Assembly: GCF_021018895.1 (NCBI RefSeq)
Contig: NC_079376.1
Coordinates: forward strand, 10,469,001-10,533,000
From: Seriola aureovittata
Lineage: Eukaryota; Chordata; Actinopteri; Carangiformes; Carangidae
Reading direction: 5' to 3'
Length of the DNA stretch: 64,000 bases
Both the position numbers and the translations under genes were made by a program. This document shows positions 1 through 14,600 of the stretch, in pieces; positions within the stretch are counted from its first letter, which is position 1; each line of letters starts with the position of its first letter. A model generated the notes under the pieces. It made no database searches and was not told the DNA's origin. It worked only from the letters and a program-made list of their open reading frames with translations.

Positions 1-1852
1 TTCATTTTTATTTTTAGGAGGCTGTGCCTGCTAATCAGAGGCTGTTATTTAAAAACAACAATGGATCATGAGAAAAACGGTCTTGGGGATTTTAAAATGG
101 CAAAGCAGTGGATGTTTGATTGACAGGATAGAAGACAGATGGTATGTTTGAGGGAAACTATGACAAGAATCTACTCGGATGGGGGGAGATGTGGGGCTAG
201 TTTAGCTGATGATGATGATGGTATAGTGCTAAATGGAAAGGAAGATGGAAAGGTGTTGACTGGGCTTCTTGCTAATTGAGGTATTCCATTTAGAGCCAAG
301 CTCTCAATTGTAAAAACAGTGGCACTCGCTGTGTAACTAACACCTTCAAATAAATCCAGGAGGCATATTTGGAGTTCCTTCCAGGGAGACTTGATACACC
401 ATGTGTCTGTGGCCATCTTTGGGGCCGTTGACGGTCCTGAGTTTGGCCAAGATAACATACATCAGCCATATTTTACAGTGACTATTTTGCTTGTCAGATT
501 CAATTTGTCCCAATTCTTTTAACATGTATTGTCACGGATAGAAAGGAGGTGGGAAATACCACAGAGGAGCATGGGGAGTTTGGTGGGAAAAAAAAGGTCT
601 TTCAGTGAAATGGAGGGAGCGTGCGTCTGTGGTTGGAACCACAGGGGTGACAGCCTGCATGGAGGTTGCCTGCTCTACCATCGGCCACCAGAAAGGTCAG
701 CCCCCCTGAGTGGCATTTGGACTATGACAGAAGTGACCCAGAAACTGTCTCATCTCCTGTTCACAGCGAGGGTCCAGAGGAGGCCTGGTAACATCCATGG
801 TACAGGTACAGGCCAGCATGAAGATGGGCGGGGGTGAGGAGAACTGCAGGGTGGAATAGCGGTAGAGGAGGAAGAGACAGCAGAGACGTATGAGCACCAT
901 TGACATTCTAAAAGATTAGAAAAATACAGCTGCAGAGGTAGTCGGGGGGGAAAAAGGTTAGTTGCAAGAGGCTGGAGACAAAATCTGTTTCAGTCAAAAC
1001 AAACCCTGGCTCACCCTTTCCCTTGTCCTTTATTAGTGAGCACGATGGCCTGATGAGAGCAGTCGCAAGCTTGTTATTATGAAATAAGTGCACTTAGGAG
1101 GAGGTGGAGCTACTGTACATGGGTGGCGGTGGCCATGGAGACAAATTTAGCTATTATGGGATGCATGCAAGGGCATAGGTTTGGTCTCAACATCAGTAGA
1201 GACGCAACAACTCACCACCCCTCCAAAACAAAGAGATTGGCTTTTTAATGCCGTCAACCAAACAGTTCATTGACATATAAGATCTGAATTTACATTCGGA
1301 AATGCCCATATGCAAATGTATATATGTACTTGTGTTGAATTTCTATATATGAAATATATGTACATATGAAGTAAAATCATATATGTATTTGAAGTATAGC
1401 CATATATGTATAAAAAAAAAAAAACATGAAACCTGATAGAAATTGGAACAAAATCATATACTGACATATACGTCTAGCTAATAGAATCATGTATTTTACT
1501 AATTAACTAATGAAAAGTCATAGTATATATACAGTTGTCATTTCAGCACCGTGAAGAATCTGCGATCCCCCTTCTCCACCTCAACCATGGACGCCAGACA
1601 ATCTCCAAACAAATCATCCCATCAAAACTTTCATTCATGGAGATGTCCCATCCTCGAGTTCCATTCCTCATCACCACCACCAGTGTCTGGGCTACGGGGG
1701 AACTTCGAGGGAACTTCAACGAATGGATCATTTCCATAATGATCCACTTCCTACCGGAATGCCAATCTCTATTCCTTTCATTCACAATAAATTTGACTTT
1801 TCTCAAAAATCTCATACTCTCTTGTTGCTTTTATTAGTCTCTCCTGATTGAA
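1..1852. other. left flank, no assignable gene
   Basis: Mixed-composition DNA with no gene I can name. Two minus-strand open stretches (about 171-458 and 697-906) read somewhat like protein; the second follows a plausible acceptor (TTTTAG just before its ATG at 906). Neither matches a family I know and neither continues through a clear donor, so I do not call exons. About 1300-1460 is AT-rich with repeated ATATATG and CATATG words. About 1540-1850 ends in an AATAAA-containing stretch that could be the tail of an old retroelement, but nothing identifies one. Confidence 0.4.
117..126 (+). promoter_or_regulatory. PBX-MEIS composite binding motif
   Basis: TGATTGACAG is seen exactly. This decamer is the established composite site for PBX-MEIS/PREP heterodimers. 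A single decamer can occur by chance in 64 kb, so function is inferred only from its presence near a MEIS gene. Confidence 0.35.
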
Positions 1853-4096
1853 ATGTCATAGTATAGTAAGGCATCCTATACTAAGGTATAAAAAGTCATA
1901 CTATAGTAAAGCATGAAAAGTCATACTATGGTAATGTAAGATATGTAAAAGTATAACGCATAAAAAACCATAGTATAGTAAATCATAAAGAAATCACAGT
2001 ATACTAAGGTAAAACTGTCATAGTATAGTAGATAAATAGGTCTTAGTATTTTAAGGCAAAAAAAGTCATAAAATGTCGTACTGTGAGTGACAGATTGTGA
2101 GTCATACTAGTGAGGCATAAAATGTCAAAGTAACAACATAATGAAGCAACACTTAAAAAGTCACAGTATAATAAGACATTAAAAGGCATAAAATTGTCAT
2201 AATATAGTGAGACATGAAACGTCCTACAAATGTCATAGTATAGTGAAGCATGAAAAGTCTTGAAAACATCTTGGTGTGGTAAGGCATACAAAAGTCATAA
2301 AAACATCATAATGTAATAAGGCATAAAACCAACATGGTATAATAGTTGTAAAAGGTCATAAAAATGCTATAGTATAGACAGGCATAAAAATTCATAGTAT
2401 AATAAGGCATAAGACCATCATAATATGTTAAGGCTAAAAGGGCATAAAAAGGTCATAGTATAGTAGGGCATAAAAAGCAAGAATAATTCTTAGTACACCA
2501 AGGCAAAAAAAATCATAAGAATGTTATAGTATGATAAGGCATAAAGACATCATAGTATAGTATGGCGTAAAAACGTCATAGTATAATAAGGCATAAAAAG
2601 TCAGAAAAACATGATAGTATAGTGAGATATAAAAATTCATAGTATAGTAAAGCATAAGAACGTCAAAGTTTGGTAAGGAATAAAAATGTCATAGTATAGT
2701 CAGGTATAAAAGTGATAAAACGTCATAATATAGTAAGGAATGAAAATTTCATAGTATAATAAGACATAAAACCATCATGGAATAGTGTGTTATAAAATTT
2801 CAAAAAAACATCATAGTATAGCAAGGCATAAAAAATCATAAAAAAAACATAGTATAGTAAGGAAAAAAGTAATGAAAACGTCATAGTATAGTAAGGCATA
2901 AATAGTGATAAAAATGTCATAGTATAATAAGGCATAAAAAGTCATAGTATAGTAAGGCAAAAGAAATCATAATAAAACATAGTATAGTAAGGAAAAAAGT
3001 AATGAAAACGTCATAGTATAGTAAGGCATAAATAGTGATAAAAATGTCATAGTATAATAAGGCATAAAAAGTCATAGTATAGTAAGGCAAAAAAAGTCAT
3101 GAAAACGTCACAGTATAGTCAGGCATAAATAGTAATAAAAAAATCTCATAGTATAATAAGGCATAAAAAGTTATAAAAATGTCATAGCATAGTGAGGCAA
3201 AAAGTCATCAAAATGTCATTGTATAATAAGGTTCAAAAAGTCATAAAAACGTCATAGTACAGTAAGGCATAAAAAGTAAAAAAAAAACGTCATGGTACAG
3301 TAAGGCATGAAAAGTCATAAAAATGTCATAGTATATTAAGGCATAGAAAGTCATATTATAGTAAGACATGAAAAGTCATGAAAATGTCATAGTATACTAA
3401 AGCATAAAAAGTCTTAAAAACGTTATAGTATAGTAAGGCATAAACAGTCATAAAAACGTAATAGTATAATAAGGCAGGAAAAGTCATAAAAACTTCATAG
3501 TATAGTAAGGGATAAAAAGTCATAGTAAATTAAGGCTAAAAAAGTAATGAAAATGTAATAGTATAGTAAGGCATAAATAGTAATAAAAATGTCATAGTAT
3601 ATTAATGCATAGAAAGTCATATTATAGTAAGACATGAAAAGTCATGAAAACGTCAAAGTACATCAAGGCATAAAAAGTTTAAAAAAACCTCATAGTATAG
3701 TAAGGCATAAAAAGTCATAAAAATGTCATAGTATAACAAGACATGTATAGTCATGAAAATGTCAGTATAGTATGGCATAAAAAGTCAAAAAAACGTCATA
3801 GTATACTAAGGCATAAAAAGTCTTAAAAACGCCATAGTATAGTAAGGAATAAAAAGTTATAGTATATTAAGGATAAAAAAGTAATGAAAACGTCATAGTA
3901 TAGTAAGGCATTAAAAGTCATAAAAAGTCAATAAAACGTAATAGTATAGTAAGGCATAAAAACGTCATAAAAATGTCATAGTATAGTAAGGCATAGAAAG
4001 TCATAGTATAGTAAGGCAAAAATAGTCATGAAAATGTCATAGTATAATAAGGCATAAAAAGTCATAGTAAAGTAAGGCAAATAAGTCACGAAAACA

Positions 4097-7000
4097 TCAC
4101 AGTAAGGCATTAAAAGTCATAAAAACGTGATAGTATAATAAGGCATAAAACGTAATAAAAACGTCATAGTACAATAAGGCATAAAAAGTAATAAAACTAT
4201 CATAGTATAGTAAGGGATAAAAAGTCACAAAAATGTCATAGTATAATAAGGCATAGAAAGTCATAGTATAGAAAGGCAAAAAAAGTCATGAAAATGTAAG
4301 GCATTAAAAGTCATAAAAAGTCATAAAAACGTAATAGTACAGTAAGGCATTAAAAGTCATAAAAACTTGATAGTATAAAAAGGCATTAAATGTCATAAAA
4401 ACGTTATAGGACAATAAGGCATAAAAAGTAATAAAAATGTCATAGTATAGTAAGGCTTAAAAAGTAATAAAAAAAGTGATAGTATAATAAGTCATAAAAA
4501 GTCATAAAAACGTAATAGTATAGTAAGGCATAAAAAGTCATAAAAATGTCATAGTATAATAAGGCATAGAAAGTCATAGTATAGTAAGGCAAAAATAGTC
4601 ATGAAAATGTCATAGTATAATAAGGCATAAAAAGTCATAGTAAAGTAAGGCAAATAAGTCACGAAAACGACACAGTATAGTAAGGCATTAAAAGTCATAA
4701 AAACGTGATAGTATAATAAGGCATAAAACAAAATAAAAACGTCACAGTACAATAAGGCATAAAAAGTCACAAAAATGTCATAGTATAATAAGGCATAGAA
4801 AGTCATAGTATAGAAAGGCAAAAAAAGTCATGAAAATGTAAGGCATTAAAAGTCATGAAAAGTCATAAAAACGTAATAGTACAGTAGGGCATAAAAAGTC
4901 ACAAAAATGTCATAGTATAATAAGGCATAGAAAGTCATAGTATAATAAGGCATAAAAAGTCATAGTAAAGTAAGGCAAAAAAGTCACGAAAACGTCACAG
5001 TATAGTAAGGCATTAAAAGTCATAAAAACTTGATAGTATGAAAAAGGCATTAATTGTCATAAAAACGTTATAATACAATAAGGCATAAAAAGTAATAAAA
5101 ATGTCATAGTATAGTAAGGCTTAAAAAGTAATAAAAAAAGTGATAGTATAATAAGTCATAAAAAGTCATAAAAACGTAATAGTATAGTAAGGCATAAAAA
5201 GTCACAAAAATGTCATAGTATAATAAGGCATAGAAATTCATAGTATAGTAAGGCAAAAAAGTCATGAAAATGTCATAGTATAATAAGGCATGAAAAGTCA
5301 TAGTAAAGTAAGGCAAAAAAGTCACGAAAACGTCACAGTATAGTAAGGCATTAAAAGTCATAAAAACGTGATAGTATAATAAGGCATAAAACGTCATAAA
5401 AACGTCATAGTACAACAAGGCATAAAAAGTAATAGCAATGTCATAGTATAGTAAGGCTTAAAAAGTAATAAAAAAGTGATAGTATAATAAGGCATAAAAA
5501 GTCTTAAAAACGTCATAGTATAGTAAGGCATTAAAAGTCATAAAAAGTCAATAAAACGTAATAGTATAGTAAGGCATAAAAACGTCATAAAAATGTCATA
5601 GTATAGTAAGGCATAGAAAGTCATAGTATAGTAAGGCAAAAATAGTCATGAAAATGTCATAGTATAATAAGGCATAAAAAGTCATAGTAAAGTAAGGCAA
5701 ATAAGTCACGAAAACGTCACAGTATAGTAAGGCATTAAAAGTCATAAAAACGTGATAGTATAATAAGGCATAAAACGTAATAAAAACGTCATAGTACAAT
5801 AAGGCATAAAAAGTAATAAAAATATCATAGTATAGTAAGGCATAAAAAGTCATAGTATAGAAAGGCAAAAAAGTCATGAAAATGTAAGGCATTAAAAGTC
5901 ATGAAAAGTCATAAAAACGTAATAGTACAGTAGGGCATAAAAAGTCACAAAAATGTCATAGTATAATAAGGCATAGAAAGTCATAGTATAATAAGGCATA
6001 AAAAGTCATAGTAAAGTAAGGCAAAAAAGTCACGAAAACGTCACAGTATAGTAAGGCATTAAAAGTCATAAAAACTTGATAGTATGAAAAAGGCATTAAT
6101 TGTCATAAAAACGTTATAATACAATAAGGCATAAAAAGTAATAAAAATGTCATAGTATAGTAAGGCTTAAAAAGTAATAAAAAAGTGATAGTATAATAAG
6201 TCATAAAAAGTCATAAAAACGTAATAGTATAGTAAGGCATAAAAAGTCACAAAAATGTCATAGTATAATAAGGCATAGAAATTCATAGTATAGTAAGGCA
6301 AAAAAGTCATGAAAATGTCATAGTATAATAAGGCATGAAAAGTCATAGTAAAGTAAGGCAAAAAAGTCACGAAAACGTCACAGTATAGTAAGGCATTAAA
6401 AGTCATAAAAACGTGATAGTATAATAAGGCATAAAACGTCATAAAAACGTCATAGTACAACAAGGCATAAAAAGTAATAGCAATGTCATAGTATAGTAAG
6501 GCTTAAAAAGTAATAAAAAAGTGATAGTATAATAAGGCATAAAAAGTCTTAAAAACGTCATAGTATAGTAAGGCATTAAAAGTCATAAAAAGTCAATAAA
6601 ACGTAATAGTATAGTAAGGCATAAAAACGTCATAAAAATGTCATAGTATAGTAAGGCATAGAAAGTCATAGTATAGTAAGGCAAAAATAGTCATGAAAAT
6701 GTCATAGTATAATAAGGCATAAAAAGTCATAGTAAAGTAAGGCAAATAAGTCACGAAAACGTCACAGTATAGTAAGGCATTAAAAGTCATAAAAACGTGA
6801 TAGTATAATAAGGCATAAAACGTAATAAAAACGTCATAGTACAATAAGGCATAAAAAGTAATAAAAATATCATAGTATAGTAAGGCATAAAAAGTCACAA
6901 AAATGTCATAGTATAATAAGGCATAGAAAGTCATAGTATAGAAAGGCAAAAAAAGTCATGAAAATGTAAGGCATTAAAAGTCATAAAAAGTCATAAAAAC

Positions 7001-10000
7001 GTGATAGTATAATAAGGCATAAAACGTCATAAAAACGTCATAGTACAACAAGGCATAAAAAGTAATAACAATGTCATAGTATAGTAAGGCTTAAAAAGTA
7101 ATAAAAAAGTGATAGTATAATAAGGCATAAAAAGTCTTAAAAACGTCATAGTATAGTAAGGCATTAAAAATCATAAAAACGTCATAGTATAGTAAGGCAT
7201 TAAAAATCATAAAAACGCCATAGTATAGTAAGGAATAAAAAGTTATAGTATATTAAGGATAAAAAAGTAATGAAAACGTCATAGTATAGTAAGGCATTAA
7301 AAGTCATAAAAAGTCAATAAAACGTAATAGTATAGTAAGGCATAAAAACGTCATAAAAATGTCATAGTATAGTAAGGCATAGAAAGTCATAGTATAGTAA
7401 GGCAAAAATAGTCATGAAAATGTCATAGTATAATAAGGCATAAAAAGTCATAGTAAAGTAAGGCAAATAAGTCACGAAAACGTCACAGTATAGTAAGGCA
7501 TTAAAAGTCATAAAAACGTGATAGTATAATAAGGCATAAAACGTAATAAAAACGTCATAGTACAATAAGGCATAAAAAGTAATAAAAATATCATAGTATA
7601 GTAAGGCATAAAAAGTCACAAAAATGTCATAGTATAATAAGGCATAGAAAGTCATAGTATAGAAAGGCAAAAAAAGTCATGAAAATGTAAGGCATTAAAA
7701 GTCATAAAAAGTCATAAAAACGTAATAGTACAGTAAGGCATAAAAAGTCACAAAAATGTCATAGTATAATAAGGCATAGAAAGTCATAGTATAATAAGGC
7801 AAAAATAGTCATGAAAATGTCATAGTATAATAAGGCATAAAAAGTCATAGTAAAGTAAGGCAAATAAGTCACGAAAACGACACAGTATAGTAAGGCATTA
7901 AAAGTCATAAAAACGTGATAGTATAATAAGGCATAAAACAAAATAAAAACGTCACAGTACAATAAGGCATAAAAAGTCACAAAAATGTCATAGTATAATA
8001 AGGCATAGAAAGTCATAGTATAGAAAGGCAAAAAAAGTCATGAAAATGTAAGGCATTAAAAGTCATGAAAAGTCATAAAAACGTAATAGTACAGTAGGGC
8101 ATAAAAAGTCACAAAAATGTCATTGTATAATAAGGCATAGAAAGTCATAGTATAGAAAGGCAAAAAAAGTCATGAAAATGTAAGGCATTAAAAGTCATAA
8201 AAAGTCATAAAAACGTGATAGTATAATAAGGCATAAAACGTCATAAAAACGTCATAGTACAACAAGGCATAAAAAGTAATAACAATGTCATAGTATAATA
8301 AGGTATAGAAAGTCATAGTATAGAAAGGCAAAAAAAGTCATGAAAATGTAAGGCATTAAAAGTCATAAAAAGTCATAAAAACGTGATAGTATAATAAGGC
8401 ATAAAACGTCATAAAAACGTCATAGTACAACAAGGCATAAAAAGTAATAACAATGTCATAGTATAGTAAGGCATAAAAAGTCACAAAAATGTCATAGTAT
8501 AATAAGGTATAGAAAGTCATAGTATAGAAAGGCAAAAAAAGTCATGAAAATGTAAGGCATTAAAAGTCATAAAAAGTCATAAAAACGTGATAGTATAATA
8601 AGGCATAAAACGTCATAAAAACGTCATAGTACAACAAGGCATAAAAAGTAATAACAATGTCATAGTATAGTAAGGCTTAAAAAGTAATAAAAAAGTGATA
8701 GTATAATAAGGCATAAAAAGTCTTAAAAACGTCATAGTATAGTAAGGCATTAAAAATCATAAAAACGTCATAGTATAGTAAGGCATTAAAAATCATAAAA
8801 ACGCCATAGTATAGTAAGGAATAAAAAGTTATAGTATATTAAGGATAAAAAAGTAATGAAAACGTCATAGTATAGTAAGGCATTAAAAGTCATAAAAAGT
8901 CAATAAAACGTAATAGTATAGTAAGGCATAAAAACGTCATAAAAATGTCATAGTATAGTAAGGCATAGAAAGTCATAGTATAGTAAGGCAAAAATAGTCA
9001 TGAAAATGTCATAGTATAATAAGGCATAAAAAGTCATAGTAAAGTAAGGCAAATAAGTCACGAAAACGTCACAGTATAGTAAGGCATTAAAAGTCATAAA
9101 AACGTGATAGTATAATAAGGCATAAAACGTAATAAAAACGTCATAGTACAATAAGGCATAAAAAGTAATAAAAATATCATAGTATAGTAAGGCATAAAAA
9201 GTCACAAAAATGTCATTGTATAATAAGGCATAGAAAGTCATAGTATAGAAAGGCAAAAAAAGTCATGAAAATGTAAGGTATTAAAAGTCATAAAAAGTCA
9301 TAAAAACGTGATAGTATAATAAGGCATAAAACGTCATAAAAACGTCATAGTACAACAAGGCATAAAAAGTAATAACAATGTCATAGTATAGTAAGGCTTA
9401 AAAAGTAATAAAAAAGTGATAGTATAATAAGGCATAAAAAGTCTTAAAAACGTCATAGTATAGTAAGGCATTAAAAATCATAAAAACGTCATAGTATAGT
9501 AAGGCATTAAAAATCATAAAAACGCCATAGTATAGTAAGGAATAAAAAGTTATAGTATATTAAGGATAAAAAAGTAATGAAAACGTCATAGTATAGTAAG
9601 GCATTAAAAGTCATAAAAAGTCAATAAAACGTAATAGTATAGTAAGGCAAAAATAGTCATGAAAATGTCATAGTATAATAAGGCATAAAAAGTCATAGTA
9701 AAGTAAGGCAAATAAGTCACGAAAACGTCACAGTATAGTAAGGCATTAAAAGTCATAAAAACGTGATAGTATAATAAGGCATAAAACGTAATAAAAACGT
9801 CATAGTACAATAAGGCATAAAAAGTAATAAAAATATCATAGTATAGTAAGGCATAAAAAGTCACAAAAATGTCATAGTATAATAAGGCATAAAAAGTCAT
9901 AAAAAGTCATAGTATAGAAAGGCAAAAAAAGTCATGAAAATGTAAGGCATTAAAAGTCATAAAAAGTCATAAAAACGTAACAGTACAGTAAGGCATAAAA

Positions 10001-10884
10001 AGTCACAAAAATGTCATAGTATAATAAGGCATAGAAAGTCATAGTATAGTAAGGCAAAAATAGTCATGAAAATGTCATAGTATAATAAGGCATAAAAAGT
10101 CATAGTAAAGTAAGGCAAATAAGTCACGAAAACGACACAGTATAGTAAGGCATTAAAAGTCATAAAAACGTGATAGTATAATAAGGCATAAAACAAAATA
10201 AAAACGTCACAGTACAATAAGGCATAAAAAGTCACAAAAATGTCATAGTATAATAAGGCATAGAAAGTCATAGTATAGAAAGGCAAAAAAAGTCATGAAA
10301 ATGTAAGGCATTAAAAGTCATGAAAAGTCATAAAAACGTAATAGTACAGTAGGGCATAAAAAGTCACAAAAATGTCATTGTATAATAAGGCATAGAAAGT
10401 CATAGTATAATAAGGCATAAAAAGTCACACTAAAGTAAGGCAAAAAAGTCACGAAAACGTCACAGTATAGTAAGGCATTAAAAGTCATAAAAACTTGATA
10501 GTATGAAAAAGGCATTAATTGTCATAAAAACGTTATAATACAATAAGGCATAAAAAGTAATAAAAATGTCATAGTATAGTAAGGCTTAAAAAGTAATAAA
10601 AAAGTGATATTATAATAAGTCATAAAAAGTCATAAAAACGTAATAGTATAGTAAGGCATAAAAAGTCACAAAAATGTCATAGTATAATAAGGCATAGAAA
10701 AATTCATAGTATAGTAAGGCAAAAAAGTCATGAAAATGTCATAGTATAATAAGGCATGAAAAGTCATAGTAAAGTAAGGCAAAAAAGTCACGAAAACGTC
10801 ACAGTATAGTAAGGCATTAAAAGTCATAAAAACGTGATAGTATAATAAGGCATAAAACGTCATAAAAACGTCATAGTACAACAA
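4097..10884. repeat. homogenised higher-order repeat domain
   Basis: Blocks of several hundred bases recur almost unchanged. The segment at 5104-5418 recurs at 6167-6463, an offset of about 1063 bp, with only a small A-run length difference at its start. The segment at 6641-6949 recurs at 7362-7670 and 8948-9256. The segment at 4549-4821 recurs at 7759-8031 and 10014-10286. Spacings vary (721, 1063, 1586, 2255, 3210 bp), which indicates repeated duplications of unequal length instead of one fixed unit. Confidence 0.85.
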
Positions 10885-11635
10885 GGCATAAAAAGTAATA
10901 AAAATGTCATAGTATAGTAAGGCTTAAAAAGTAATAAAAAAGTGATAGTATAATAAGGCATAAAAAGTCTTAAAAACGTCATAGTATAGTAAGGCATTAA
11001 AAATCATAAAAACGTCATAGTACAAAAAGGCATAAAAAGTAATAAAAATGTCATAGTATAATAAGGCATGAAAGTCATAGTATACTATGGCAAAAAAAGT
11101 CATAAAAAGTCATATTATAGAAAGTTAAAAAAGTAATAAAAAACCATAGTAAAGAAAAGCAAAAAAAAGTCACGAAAACATCACAGTAGAGTCAGTCATA
11201 AAAGTCATAAAAATGTGATAGTATAATAAGGCATAAAACATCATAAAAATGTGATAGTACAATAAGGCATAAAACGTAATAAAAATGTCATACTAGTAAG
11301 ACATAAAAAGTTATAAAAACGTCATAGTATAATAAGGCATAAATAGTCATAAAAATATCATAGTATAGTAAGGGAAAAATTTAAAGGGCATAGTATAATA
11401 AGGCAAAAAAAAGTCATGAAAACATCACAGCATAGTCAGGCATAAATAGTCATAAAAACGTCATAATATTATTATAAGATACAAAAAGTCATCGTATACT
11501 AAGGCAAAAAAAGTCAAAAAAACGTCATCGTATAGTAAAGCATGAAAATGTTATAGTATAATAAGGCATAAAATGTCACAAAAAGGTCATAGTATAGTTT
11601 AGCAAAAAAAGTCATAAAAAGTCATAGTATAGTAA

Positions 11636-14600
11636 GGTAAAAAAAAGTAATGAAGGCTTAAAAAGTAATAAAAATGTCATAGTATAGTAAGGCATAGAAA
11701 GTCGTAGTATAGTAAGGCATAAAAAGTCATAAAAATGTCATAGTATAATAAGGCAAAAAAAAGTAATGAAAATGTCATAGTATAGTAAGGCTTAAAAAGT
11801 CATAAAAATGTCATAGTATATTAAGGCATAGAAAGTCGTAGTATAGTAAGGTATAAAAAGTCATAAAAACGTCATAGTATAATAGGGCAAAAAAAAGTAA
11901 TGAAAATGTCATAGTATAGTGAGGCTTAAAAAGTCATAAAAATGTCATAGTATATTAAGGCATAGAAAGTCGTAGTATAGTAAGGCATAAAAAGTCATAA
12001 AAACGTCATAGTATAATAAGGCAAAAAAAAAGTAATGAAAATGTCATAGTATATTAAGGCTTAAAAAGTCATAAAAATGTCATAGTATATTAAGGCATAG
12101 AAAGTTGTAGTATAGTAAGGCATAAAAACGTCATAAAAATGTCATAGTATAATAAGGCAAAAAAAAAGTAATGAAAATGTCATATTATAATAAGGCATTA
12201 ATAGTCATTAAAATGTCATAGTATAATAAGGCATAAAAAGTTATAAAAACATCATAGTACAATAAGGAACAAAAAGTCATAAAAATGTCATCGTGTTGTA
12301 TAATATAAAACTGTCATAGTTTAGTAAGGCTTAAAAAGTCATAAAAATGTCGTAGTATATTAAGGCATAGAAAGTCATAGTATAGTAAAGCATAAAAAGT
12401 CATAAAAACGTCATGTATAATAAGGCAAAAAAAGTAATGAAAATGTCATAGTATAGTAAGGCTTAAAAAGTCATATAAATGTCATAGTATGTTAAGGCAT
12501 AGAAAGTCATAGTATAGTAAGGCATAAAAAGTCATAAAAATGTCATAGTATAGTGAGGCATAAAAAGTCATAAAAACGTCATAGTATAATAAGGCAAAAA
12601 AAGTAATGAAAATGTCATAGTATAGTAAGGCTTAAAAAGTCATATAAATGTCATAGTATAGTGAGGCATAAAAAGTCATAAAAATGTCATAGTATAATAA
12701 GGCAAAAAAAAGTCATGAAAATGTCATAGTATAATAAGGCATTAAAAGTCATGAAAATGTTATAGTATAATAGGGCATAAAATGTCATAAAAAGGTCATA
12801 GTATAGTTTAGCAAAAAAAAGTCATAAAAAGTCATAGTATAGTAAGGTAAAAAAAAGTAATGAAGGCTTAAAAAGTAATAAAAATGTCATAGTATAGTAA
12901 GGCATAGAAAGTCGTAGTATAGTAAGGCATAAAAAGTCATAAAAACGTCATAGTATAATAAGGCAAAAAAAAGTAATGAAAATGTCATAGTATAGTAAGG
13001 CTTAAAAAGTCATAAAATGTCATAGTATATTAAGGCATAGAAAGTTGTAGTACAGTAAGGCATAAAAAGTCATAAAAACGTTATAGTATGATAAGGCAAA
13101 AAAAAGTAATGAAAATGACATAGTATATTAAGGCATAGAAAGTCATAGTATAGTAAGGCATAGAAAGTCGTAGTATGGTAAGGCATAAAAAGTCATTAAG
13201 ACGTCATAGTATAATAAGGCAAAAAAAAGTAATGAAAATGTCATAGCATAGTAAAGCATAAAAAGTCACAAAAATGTCATAGTATAATAAGGCATAGAAA
13301 TTCATAGTATAGTAAGGCAAAAAAAAGTCATGAAAATGTCATAGTATAATAAGGCATTAAAAGTCATGAAAATGTTATAGTATAATAAGGCATAAAATGT
13401 CATAAAAAGGTCATAGTATAGTTTAGCAAAAAAAAGTCATAAAAAGTCATAGTATAGTAAGGTAAAAAAAAGTAATGAAGGCTTAAAAAGTAATAAAAAT
13501 GTCATAGTATAGTAAGGCATAGAAAGTCGTAGTATAGTAAGGCATAAAAAGTCATAAAAACGTCATAGTATAATAAGGCAAAAAAAAGTAATGAAAATGT
13601 CATAGTATAGTAAGGCTTAAAAAGTCATAAAATGTCATAGTATATTAAGGCATAGAAAGTTGTAGTATAGTAAGGCATAAAAAGTCATAAAAACGTTATA
13701 GTATGATAAGGCAAAAAAAAGTAATGAAAATGACATAGTATATTAAGGCATAGAAAGTCATAGTATAGTAAGGCATAGAAAGTCGTAGTATAGTAAGGCA
13801 TAAAAAGTCATAAAAACGTCATAGTATAATAAGGCAAAAAAAGTAATGAAAATGTCATAGTATAGTAAAGCATAAAAAGTCACAAAAATGTCATAGTATA
13901 ATAAGGCATAGAAATTCATAGTATAGTAAGGCAAAAAAAAGTCATGAAAATGTCATAGTATAATAAGGCATTAAAAGTCATGAAAATGTTATAGTATAAT
14001 AAGGCATAAAATGTCATAAAAAGGTCATAGTATAGTTTAGCAAAAAAAAGTCATAAAAAGTCATAGTATAGTAAGGTAAAAAAAAGTAATGAAGGCTTAA
14101 AAAGTAATAAAAATGTCATAGTATAGTAAGGCATAGAAAGTCGTAGTATAGTAAGGCATAAAAAGTCATAAAAACGTCATAGTATAATAAGGCAAAAAAA
14201 AGTAATGAAAATGTCATAGTATAGTAAGGCTTAAAAAGTCATAAAATGTCATAGTATATTAAGGCATAGAAAGTTGTAGTATAGTAAGGCATAAAAAGTC
14301 ATAAAAACGTTATAGTATGATAAGGCAAAAAAAAGTAATGAAAATGACATAGTATATTAAGGCATAGAAAGTCATAGTATAGTAAGGCATAGAAAGTCGT
14401 AGTATAGTAAGGCATAAAAAGTCATAAAAACGTCATAGTATAATAAGGCAAAAAAAGTAATGAAAATGTCATAGTATAGTAAAGCATAAAAAGTCACAAA
14501 AATGTCATAGTATAATAAGGCATAGAAATTCATAGTATAGTAAGGCAAAAAAAAGTCATGAAAATGTCATAGTATAATAAGGCATTAAAAGTCATGAAAA

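Noticed and set aside
1535..1850. Retroelement or LTR end before the satellite
   Set aside because: AATAAA and a T-rich end are present, but there is no primer-binding site, polypurine tract, matching LTR or coding sequence.
4097..10884. Many minus-strand open frames of 60-104 codons rich in Tyr, Leu and Phe
   Set aside because: They are the translation of the 36-bp satellite unit, repeat the same 12 residues and have no gene context.
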